Assembly: GCF_901709675.1 (NCBI RefSeq)
Contig: NC_051095.1
Span: 8,523,956 to 8,587,955 of the forward strand
Length of the DNA: 64,000 nt
From: Syngnathus acus
Lineage: Eukaryota > Chordata > Actinopteri > Syngnathiformes > Syngnathidae
Direction of reading: 5' to 3'
In this document: positions 50,701-62,700 of the stretch, piece after piece
Numbering within the stretch: position 1 is the stretch's first letter
Layout of the letters: each line of letters opens with the position of its first letter
Notes under the pieces: generated by a model
Databases searched by the model: none
What the model was told of the DNA's origin: nothing
What the model saw: the letters and a program-made list of their open reading frames with translations, nothing else
Translations under genes and position numbers: made by a program

Positions 50701-53700
50701 CGTTATGTGTTGAGACACAAAATCAGTTCTTTGGAAATCATGCACTGACTGTGAAAGCGGTTGTTGGCTGTTTGTGTAATTGATGGACTACACACTTTTT
50801 ACGACAGCATTTTCTTTTCTGGAAATAATTCAAACTCAATGCAAAACGTTGCAATTGATTCAAAATTAGTTGCCAAGGCAGAGGCAACCATGGCGGTAAA
50901 AGGAAGGCGCGGTGTGCATTTGGGTCGTGAGACAGAGGGTGGACAAGCTGATGGATGAGAGAGAGAAACACACACTGAAGGTCCATTCATCAAGCCCAAC
51001 ACTGGGTGGGCGGTGAGAAAGCAAGAGAGGACAGAGGGAAGGATGGATGGATGAACGGATGGCGGTGGGACGCATCGGGAATCGAGCGCCCGCCTCATGC
51101 AGATGATGAGAGCTCATCACTTTTATCTCTTCGGGTAGCCCGGTGCAACAAACGAGCCGGAGGCTGCGACATACTTTGAGCATGGCACAGCGCCAAGGGG
51201 GCTGATTAAATTTTGATTTAGCTCCGAAGAGCACTGCGACACACGTGAGGGCCGAGCTTGTGACTCACAGCAGGCGGAGCGACTTGAGACCGTGGAAGGC
51301 GTGGACCGGGATGCAGCGAATCTGGTTGTAGCTGAGGATACTGGTGAAGAGAACCGAGAGAAGGTCACGGGCGTTAGTTCAAAGTATTGAGATCATGTCG
51401 TTATACAAGCTCTACAATCAATGTGACTTAAACAGAGCTGAGTATATGTTTGAAGTCTTAAGCAAACAAAGCTTTGCAATTTTACACTGGCAGTGGCTAG
51501 AATTCACAAATTTGCCTCAAGGAGGTTTGAAATTGGACTTTGCGCAATTTAAATAGTTCACGTAGGCACTTTCCAGAAGGAGCTCGTCACATTGCACCCA
51601 AAATGGCTGCTTCAAACGAAGAAGGCCAAATTTCTGTTGAATTTCGTTTAGGGGTCCTTGACATATTTTAATGAACCCTGTTACAATAGACATGTCCATC
51701 CATTTTGTGTCAATTGGTAAAACCGCCTCAGTGGGCCAGTTTGTGGCTTTTAAGTGTACAATGGAAAAGGACCACTCATCCAAATCATATTTTAGTAATA
51801 ATGATTGAAAAAAAAAACAATGCCACTTCAATAGTAGAAAATCCTGGCTTATTTTCAGGGTTATTCGGAAAAGCTTTTCCAGAAAATGAATTTTTATCCT
51901 TAATTACATGCCTGAAGGCCGAACGTCCTGACGTAAATCACTTCTGGGCTAAAATACCACATTTTAATGATGCGTTTCAGCCATTTATGTACTTGTGTGC
52001 CATTTTCTGCATATGCTTTGCTTGCAGAGGTTTGCTCATGCGTTGCGTCCACCTTCAACCAAATCTTTGCCAAATTGTCAGTTAAATTCTTGTGAGAACA
52101 GAAGAGACGCGGTGGACTATCTCTTTCCCCGCAGTGCAGTAAAGACACCCATAAGCCGTGCACTTAAATCACAGTCTGTTCCGTTGATGTTTTTCTGGGG
52201 GCTAACTGATGTAGTTGTTTGCACTGGATGACTCCCTGGCGTGAAAAAGAGTGACTGTACAAAATAGGGAACATTTCAGTGCTTGGAAACACTTAAAAGC
52301 GCATAGTCAACAGTTTTTACCGGATGTGCATAATCCTGAATGTGAGTTTAGAAATTGATAATAATTACAGCAACTAATGGGGATGTCATAATTGGTGTCA
52401 ATAAATTAAATCGAAGTGATACACATTTCACTGAGATCTTTGTGTGTTGGAAGGAGCTAGGTTTAGCCTGGGTTGTTAGTGGAGATTATGGAGTGTTTAC
52501 AATAGTTTTTGCTCTATTGAGCAGCTATTAAAAATAGTATATTTTTCAAATTGATTACCCTCTTTAACCTATTCAAAATGGGAGCGTACTATAGCGTTTC
52601 AACCACTAGGAAACGTTTTTACGCATTTCTATCTTTTAACACCGGAAAGGCGTATGCATCATTTTGTATCCCTTAATTTTTGATCTTGCAGCCAATGAAA
52701 TGCATCAGAATTAACATGTGATGGCACTGTTAGCTCGTAGAAATTTCTGGGATTTGTTTTCCGAGCATGGTAGGTATTTTAAAATAAGTGACAACACCCT
52801 TGAGGGTTTTGAAGCAGGGGAACCTGAAGATCGGGTTTTGCGGATAAAAAATAGTTTCTGGACAACGGGAAAGAAGATGATTTTGAAGGCTTCAAGTCAG
52901 AACTGAGGGCTAATTTTAATCGAGGGTGTTTCAGGGGATAAAGGTAGAATTTAAAAAAATATGTGAAACCCGCAAGTGTAAACTCTCAAATGTTTTTGGA
53001 AACATGTATCTGCTACAGAGGCTGCGATATTAATTATTTAGTAGGCATTGACAATACCGTTGAACTTCCAGGAAAACATCAGGTTTTTGAGAGTGCCCTT
53101 AGAATGTTTTGCCAGGCGCTTTAGGCCATAATGTGTTAAGCCATTATTTGAAAGGTTATATTGTTAGATTAGTTTACAAATCTAAATAAATGTTTTTTGG
53201 GAACGAATACGAGTTAAACAAATATGTGGTGTTGCTTCCCAATATACAGATTTCCATTGTGGAGCAACCTGTGACAACAAAATGCTCTGCCCAAATATGT
53301 ACAAACATGCACGGACCCAACATTATGGAACCAACAATGTCAGCTTTTAACTGTGAATGGAGCTTAAACCACAAAAACATATGCAGGCAATCTGATCGCC
53401 TCACTGAGTGTACTGCCATGGTAATAACTTACAGCGTGGCCAGTTGAGTCATGTTGCTGAAGGTGTACGGCGACACTGTGCTGATGCTGTTGTTGCTCAG
53501 GTCTCTGTAGAGGCAACACACATTGCTTAATACACACATTTGGAGGACACACACACTTTGTCGACCACACGAGGATTTAGCCGACGGGAGCGAGCAATGA
53601 CGGGTACGTACACCAGTAATAGATGCTTCAGGGCCGCCAGCTCCTTGGGCACAGAAGTCAGCATATTACCCTCCAGATAACTGCAAGGGATATGTTATAT

Positions 53701-56700
53701 ACAATTGTATTAAAAAAAGAAATAATCCTACAGTATGCAGAAGCCATGCCTGATACTATCTTAGTATTGTTAGTGCTGCTTTTTTGGTAAAGCTGGACAG
53801 TGCTGGCATCGCTATGTCGGTCATCTGGAGGCAGTATAGTTCTACAGTCAGGCAGATCATCTTCCCCCACGTCTCGAATTTCCTCAAGATTGTGCAATAT
53901 TTTTGTAAATGATAAAAAATATGTGCATGGAAATATGAGTTATGAGTTCTCCATTAGTATTCAAATCGCCATTGCTTCTACTATGCCAACCGTTAGCACG
54001 TCAATGATGCTTCAATTATGTTGGAATTAAGTTCGTCTGAAATACACACAGTATAATTATGAACTGTGAATGGCATTTAAAAAACCTTTTTATGAACTTT
54101 TTAGAAGTAATTGCCAAACTGCTATTCATTTTATCAGCTTTACGCTAAGAAATTGAAGCAAAAACTGATGACTTGTAACAACAAATACAATACAAACACA
54201 AAAACTACATTTAAGCACATCTCAGCGGAGATTTTACATCGACACGCATATAATCTCACAACATGTCACACACACCGAGCAGAAGCTTTACGACACACTG
54301 GTCCCGCTCGCTTTCTCTCGGGTCAGAAATAGGTCGAGTGGACACTATGATGGAGTGTCTTCTTGCGTCTGATCAATACCTAATCACTGTTATTGACCCC
54401 GAGCAGCAGGAATCATTCCAGAGCTAGGGGAGTGGTGACAATTTGCGCGGGCATGTCGTGGTTCACCGTTAGTATGAGGGATTTTTCTCTCCGTTAAAAC
54501 AAAAAAAAATCTTTCGTACTATTTCCTCGAGCTGCCAACATTATTGCTCTTTTACACCACTATTGCAGCTCTTAGTTAAAAGTGGAAAAGAATGAAATGG
54601 AATGACGTAAGCTAGGATGGAAAATGTGAGCAGAATTTGCAGTGATTTGACAAATCCTTTATAAAACAGTCATTGGCATTGCGAACCAGTGAATGTTTAG
54701 AAAGTAATTCCAAAACATGGACGACAGGTTTGGACATCCAGCTTTCTGTAACGCCCGTTCCCCTTCCTTGTGGACAGAAAGTGCAATCCACGGAATTGAC
54801 TTCAACACGAAACCATTTCAAAACATTTTGGCCCTCGCATGTTGATTATGCGTTGTCTGTGTCTGCTCACCATTATTTTCACATACAAAAGCACTCTCAA
54901 TTACATTTTAAGTGAAAATAATTGCCTTGTTAATGATAAACAGATCATTTATTTTATCAGCCACAAATATGGTTTGGCGCCCTTTTAATCAGTGGAGGTC
55001 AGTTCTTTTTGAGAAGAATTTGGTTCACCCGTCGCAGATTTTTCTGACATTCTATAATGACTCACACATTGTTTAATTTACATCGCCTTGCATTGTGTAT
55101 ATGGTTGGTTCCAAACTATTTTATCGACTACAATCGGTATTAGTGTGTGTTTCGTGCGGGTGTTTGCCAGGAGGGAGTGCACCGGACTCACAGTTCCGTG
55201 GCGTCCTTGGGAATGCCCTTGGGCAGCGAGCGCAGCCCTCTGTTGCTGCATCGCACCACGCTGTCTGAGCATGTGCAGACATCGGGACAGCCAGATGCAG
55301 GAAGACAGCCGTTATCCTCGACACCTGCAAGACGCAGAGCAAAAGAGACATAGTGGAATCAAAACCAAACCGAGATAAAAAAACATCCCAGTTGTATTTG
55401 TATGTGTAAGTGATTTTATTTTAAGCCAACGTGTGCCTTTTTTCCCCCCAATAACAGTGCCCATGCAATTTTGGAGTTTGGTGCATTGCTCAACAGGAAT
55501 TCCCCCCCCCCCCCCCCCCCTAACAACCAACAGTATCAATCTGAGCACATTTCTTTAAAAAAGGGATGAACGATAAATAAATAATTATATTACCTTAGAA
55601 AAACAAAGGATGCTTAAAGAAAAAGAAGAATTGTTTTATTTCCCCCCATTTATAGATTATAATTGAACATGTGGCTGCCAAATTTATCTGAGCATTCCAA
55701 CATGTGGAGTGTAAATTTATAAAAGCAACCATGGTTAGAAGAAAAAAAAAATCCACCGGTGCAATAAACATTTTACACTTGTAATGCATTTACCATAGAG
55801 AAGATTATATATATGTATGTATATGTATCATGCGTCATTTTACACATCATCGCTCTGAAGTAGCCGAGTTCTGAGGGAGGCCCGCCTCCCTAGAGGCGTC
55901 GACCTGTGCAGCTTCAACGTGTGAAATGGATTTTTTTTTTTTTTAGTTAATTCATACATACATACTATATACGTACATACATATATATGATATATAATCA
56001 TATCCGATACAGCTCTCTGGTAAATGACTACATATTTATTATTTATTATTTGTTTTTTTTAACTTGCTTTAGTACTTACTGTATAAGGTTGTTTAAGCCA
56101 ATTTAGTTACAGAGGAAGAGACGTTCAAGACATTTTTGTTTTATTTGTTACTGTACGCCTGTTTTGTTTCATCTAAAGGCCTCCGGCTGCTCTATTCAGT
56201 TAATCCTACACGGTGGGATCAATAATCTTATTTTATCTCAGATAAACTGAATCTGATAAGATAGCCCAACACTTATGGGCTGTGTGACAAGACACCCCCC
56301 TACACACATGCACAGACAAATAAAATCACTTCAGATGCATGCAAGCTAGCACAGCGAGCAAAGCACGCTTACAAACACACGGTCGCAACCAAAAACACAT
56401 GGCGGGCTGTACGGGAGTCCAACACTCAAGAGTTAGGAAGGATCGAAGCCCAGAGCATTGTTCTTGGCTGAGAAAGGCTTCCATTTGCTCGTATGACACA
56501 CACACACTCACATAATCACACATTTGCTAACGTCGCGCTGCTGGTTGCATTATGACAACACTTGAACTGTGCTTTGAATAGAGTTAAAACCGTAATGAAG
56601 GATAATGAGGAGGCCACTGTGCCAATAATAACGCAACTTGAGGTTCTGTGTGTGTGTGTGTGCCTGGGTAAAGAGACACTTGAAATGAGTTTATATTTAG

Positions 56701-59700
56701 TGGTCATTCTTTTTGTATATTGTGATGTTACTGCGAGCCATAAATTTTGCAGTATTTAGTGAAATTCAAGCAGGACAAATTTCACACTGCTTGGACAGAA
56801 ACTGACTGTTGGCTTAGAAACGAAGTAATTAGGCAATTTACAGAGATTAAGGAACCAATAGAGTCAAAACAGTTATGTAATTTACTCAGATAATGTTTAG
56901 ATTCAAGGAGTGCTTCACCGCATTTAAAGTTGGAGTTCCTTGTGAATAGCCATGTCATGTGGGTAAATTCCCAGTGATGTGCAGTGATATAACTTTCTTT
57001 CACATCTCCTTGTCTTTGTAGGCATCGGCTGGTATCAGTCTGACAATATTACGTTTTCACAGAATCAATACAATTACAGCTCCAAAAATGAACATTTTAT
57101 TTGTGTGTATTATTTTAGCAAGAATAAAAATCAACTCAAATTCTCAGAATAAAATCAAAATAGTAGTAGTACAAGTACTTATTTGTAAGAAAAAGTTTCT
57201 TCTCTGCTCTATACCGCTTTAGTAATGTTTACTAATTGTGACAAGAATATGAGCCTGCCTAGACACAGGTTAGCACATCTGCCTCACAGTGCAGAGGTCG
57301 CAGGTTCGAGTCCGGCTCCGGTGGAGTTTGCATGCTCTCCCCATGTCAGCGTGGGATTTCCTCCCACATTCTACATACATGCATGGTAGGCCAATTGAGC
57401 ATTCCAAATTGCCCGTAGATGTGAGTGTGGATTGTTATTCTTCTTTGTGTTCCCCGCGATTGGCTGGCAACCAGGGTTCAGGGTGTCCCCACCTACTGCT
57501 CCAGCGTGTCCGCCATCCTCGTGAGGATCGGTTCAGATAACTGATGGGTACTTTTAAACTTGTAAACGGATGGACCATGCATAATCCGGAGTCAAGCCAG
57601 CAACCTTTTGGATGCTGGGCACCCACTCTCCACACTCAATGATACAAGCCACGAAAGTAACAGCACTCCTCAGGTCGGATTTACACATCAAACCCACCCA
57701 ATGATTAAAATAGTGTTTGAACGTGCAATAAACCACTCCAAGAGCCTTTACATGACTTCATGTAGTCAAATCTTACACCAACGGTTCACCAAAGCCAAAC
57801 CAGCTAACGACTTTCCAAGCTGATCTTTAATAAAAGCTTGCAGCACAGGAAATTATCAGAGGAGTGAAAAGTAATTCCAAGTAAATAGGATGAGGAGGAA
57901 GGCAGCAGCGTAGCGTTAAACTTGGCCACCGAAACGAGCAGCCCCGGTGGCGATGGGACGACATTGTCGCGGTAACGGCAGCGTCAGAGCGGGAACCACA
58001 AAGTGATGTCATGATGTCATTAGAGGCTGCTGGCCAGCGGTTAGCGATCACGCCGGCCTCACTATACCCTGCAGAGGATGTGGGACGTGCGAATGGGCCG
58101 CCGTATTTCCAAAATAACAACGCGACTGAGAGAACTGCATGAGACGCAGGCCTTGAAAAACTGACGTGCGCATCTGGACGCTTGGTTAAACGATGACGTA
58201 TTGAGCACTGTTTGTTCAAGTTGAGACTCACTGGCACAACATGACATAATGTGAACAATTACACCCTGATCATTTCAATTCTCTTTCCTCTCATGAGAAT
58301 TTCATCTTTTTTTTATGAATTATGACCTCAAAATGTTCCAGCGTAAAGAAAACAGTGACAACTGTGATATGGTATTTGTTTTGTTTGTGAATTAGTCATT
58401 TGACCGCCAGCACTCGTGGCAACAGACTTGACTTCTTGTGTGGCAGTTTTAACAATTTTGAAAAGAAATAAAAAGACTGTTTTAAAAAAAAAAAGAAAAA
58501 CCAGAAAGATTGTTGAAAATTTCATAGACAAATGATATATCAACATATTAATGCCGTAATCAAAACATGTAGATACTGTACTGATTGTCTTTAGTATTTT
58601 ACTGTGTCTGTTGCCGCTAACGATGTTTTAAATCATATTACTTCATCTACACTTTGTTCCATTAGGAACTCTGACTTTGAGCGACATTGCAATCTATTTT
58701 TCCAAGTGGTAGGTTGGAAAATGTCAAATCCTCGTGTACCATTCCACTACTTTATTTGTTTTAATTTATCCATAGCTACGACCGCTCAAACGTCCTTGCA
58801 AGATGTGGAAGAGCACAACCTCAGATGAACCGTGAGACAGCTTGAAATGGATGTAATTCAAAATCAATAGTGATGATTGTTTTGTGGACACTCATTAATT
58901 GATAAGCCTAAGGAGGTCCCTGCCCCCTGTTTACAATCAGCAAACACCTCAATATAAGATTCAGCACCTAAGCTGAAAAAGCCGGCTAACATGGCAAAGA
59001 TTCTGGTGGATATGAATTTTTGCAATTAGTATAGAGTTGTGGTAGAGGGTTGAGGATTACGTTCTGATGAAACTCACATGTATGTCTCAGAGCTAACGTG
59101 TGGCCTCACCATCACATGTGAAGTCGGGGTTGGCCACGTCCTGGATGGGGATCTCCTTGAGGAAGGCGGGTCTCTGACAGCGAGGGTTTCCACTCACCAC
59201 TCTGGTCTTCTTCAACCACTGACCCAGCCAGGCCAAGTGACAGTCGCACACGTAAGGGTTGGACAGGAGGTTACTGCAAAAACACACGGAACAAAATTAG
59301 CGCATGGGAGGTTATGCTGTGTTCCTTCTGTATTTATAGTTTGGCTTTAAAGACGAAGGACCATGAAGAAATATTTTGCGCTCGTACCCGCAAAAGCCGA
59401 ATCAACCGGACCCTTCGTCAGTTTTGATTTCAAAAGAAATCTTTGGTGCACTGACCCGACACGACAAAGACTAACAGAAGGGACACCAACAGCAAGCAAG
59501 CGAGAGAAAGCGTTTCTCAGTTGCTATGAGCAGCAGAATTTCAATGTTGACTTTACAACACTGAAAATTACTTAGGCACCAAGGCACATTTAGTCGTAAA
59601 CAGATGGAAGTGCATGGTGGTGTTGGTGGGCAAGAAGGAGGGGGGCAAAGAGGGAATAAAAGAGGCCTGGAGAAAAAGGTTATCATTCATTTTCTATTCA

Positions 59701-62700
59701 TTTTGGGAACTAAATAATATACAGAGAGGCAGAGATAAGCAGACCAGGCGAACCAAACAGAAAAAGAAGCAAAAGAAAAGAAGGTTATCATATTCATCAT
59801 ATTCATTTTGATGAATTCTCATAGCGTTTTGTTGCCTTTCCGACAGCTCATGTGATATTTGCGGTAAGGCATATTAAACCTGAGGGAGGAGGGAGGGAGG
59901 GAGGGAGAAGAACGGGTTTGGCAGCTGGCATCTCCTGAGACAAAGGTTCATCTTGAAAAATGAATGATGGGTCAGCTCAACTGTTTCGCACTGGCTCAGT
60001 TTGTGCTGCAACTTTGGGGAAATTTGTTACCATGGCTACAGGAATACAGTAAACAAGCCACTGAGTTTCTTGCAACATTGTCGTGTTGAAAAATGTATTG
60101 TTATGGTTGCTGATAACTCTGCTAGACACCAGACGTCTGTTGCTTCTAAACAACTACCTCTAATCTTCGCTCTTCAATGTTGCTGCCTAGTTTTAATGCA
60201 CAAATTATATATTACTTTACAAGCAAAGGACATTTGAAAACAAAAGGTGAATCAACATATATAATAAGAAAAGTATTTACAAGCATACGCTCCTTTACGT
60301 CAGACTGTTTTTTTTTTAAATTATATTTTAAGGCAAACATACCAGAAGAAGCAGCACAATGCCCATTGGGTTGAAGCAAATCTAATTATTTTAATATTGG
60401 ATGTTTTAATTAAGTAGATGACAAAATGCAATTTTCTTTATTACAAAAAAACACCTTTTCAAATTTTATGGGCCTGAAAGGGATCAATCGCATTTCCATT
60501 TATTTTAAAAGATCTTTTCAACAGACTTTTAAATTCTGGCGACGACAATTCAGCACGACGCTTAATATTGCATTATGGGCCGCAATGCTAAAGTTGCTGC
60601 TAGATCTTAGGAGGGCCACTGATTTCTTCATTTCCTCACACTGAATTGACTACCATGTGTGGCGCCCCGACCTCAGCAAAATCACTTCCTTCCCCTTTTT
60701 GACATGTTAATCTTTTAATTAAAATTACACACTCTACTAGAAAACAAGGCGTTAAAGGGGTGTGTGGGTTGGTGGCGAGGAAGCTTCAAAATAATAATAA
60801 AAAAAGATACATCGAAGCAGATAAGGAAATGAGCAAACAGGCCTTCCACAACAATTGCCCTCAATTCTTTCATCGCACACAATACGTGCCAATTAAATAT
60901 GAACAAGTTTGACGTAATGCTATGCACAAAAAAGACAATCATTATTCATCTGTTGCAGCCGTTCTCCAGAAAACTGTACGTTGCAGCTCAAGTTTATGCA
61001 GCAATGGGTATTTGTCCAACCTCCCTGTCAAAACTTGAGTCCAAAATGGAATGAGGTAGAACCTTGAATTGAAATTGACAGCTATATGAGCTTCTGTTGT
61101 TTTGAGGGCAAGACTTTTATAGTGTGGTATGTGTTCACAGTAAGAAATAAAGATCAACTTATGAGCTTTTACTGCACTGATGTTATTTACAACCTTCACG
61201 TGTACAGTAGGTGGTCAGAAGATGGAGGACAAGAGGTAATGGCATCTTATTCGCTCCCTCATAATCGCAACGGGGAACATGGCTCGCCTTGAGATACAAT
61301 TACATGGAAATAGCTCAGGAAATAAATGTCCATACATTTTGAAGTTCTTGCTAAAATGACAGTGTCAATAATCTCATTTTCTTGGACCTACAAAATAGAC
61401 AACGTTGACAAAGCACTACAATCATGCACACCAAATGATTGACCGTCTGGGGGGGGAAAAAAACAATAAAACTTTTTTCAAATTATAAAACAGTTTGAAG
61501 GTGTCTTAATAAGAAACGCTGACAGCTCATTGATTGCCAACATTATTTTTTATTTGCCACAAACCATCTAATGTTGTAATATTTGATCACCTGTCTATGT
61601 CAGGGATGTGTAGTGACATGCAGAGCAGAGCAATTAAATGCTCTCACTCGATGGCAGACGTTACAAATCACGTGCATATCCACTTTTGTGACATTTTCAT
61701 ACAATGTTTGACTTTTTAAAAATATAAACTATCTACTTGTGACACTGCCTTAAGCGATGGGAGGATAAAACAAACATGACTCACATCGTCGAGAGGGAGT
61801 GTAGGGTGGCAAAGGCTCCCGGGGCGATGCTGGAGATCCGGTTGTCATACAGCGACAGCAGACGCACTGAACTCAGGCCCGTGAATGTCGTGTTGTCAAT
61901 GCAACTGATCTGGTTGCTCCGCAACATTCTGGAGCACGGGTAATAAATCATACAAATAACTCACAATCTCAACTGTCGATTTGACATGAAAAACAACATA
62001 TAATTCAATGCAAATACAACTTGGGTAATGGGGGGGGGGGGGGGGGGGTAATTTGTTGGGAAAATATTTGCACTGGAAGATTATTACTTCCACTCATGCA
62101 TTATGAAGTATTTATAGAAACACACGGCTGTCAGGCTGTAGTTACAAAGACAATACTTGGATTAATATAGTATATGACAGGGGTTGCCTGTCAAACACTA
62201 AACTAATGCTCAACATTCACATGTTTATCTCAAAATCAAACATCCAATCTTTGTCAAAAGAGCTTTATGTGTGTCTTGGCAACAAAACATCTACTTTGAG
62301 TGGATTAAATAGCATTATACGATCTGACTGGTCTCTTAAGGACAACCACATGGAGTCTGTCCCGTGATATCAGCTGCGGTCGTCACGTGGGTTGGGGCTA
62401 ATCAAGTTAGTTAGCAAACTGCGGGGAGGCTAACCGAGTTAGCTTGGCTAATACTGTAACACGGAGCCGCTTAACATGAGACAGAGACGGTTTTGATGCC
62501 ATTAGAGAGTCATTAGCCCGCGTATATATATGATAGCATTAGCTTGTCATTACTCTGGATGTACAGGCGACATTAGCTTGGCTCATGATTCTGTGCACTA
62601 TCAAGTAACCCCCTAATTGGATGCTAGCCAGTGGGTGGTTAAATGAGGCTGTCATTAGCTTTGATTTCAGGGTGGGTGAATAAACAGCCCCACAGTATCA

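Noticed and set aside
55731-55750. Partial resemblance to the miR-218 reverse complement
   Set aside because: Only about ten bases match before diverging; the mature miRNA is essentially invariant.
57270-57345. Candidate tRNA gene with box B
   Set aside because: No cloverleaf acceptor pairing; it continues into a known style of fish SINE.
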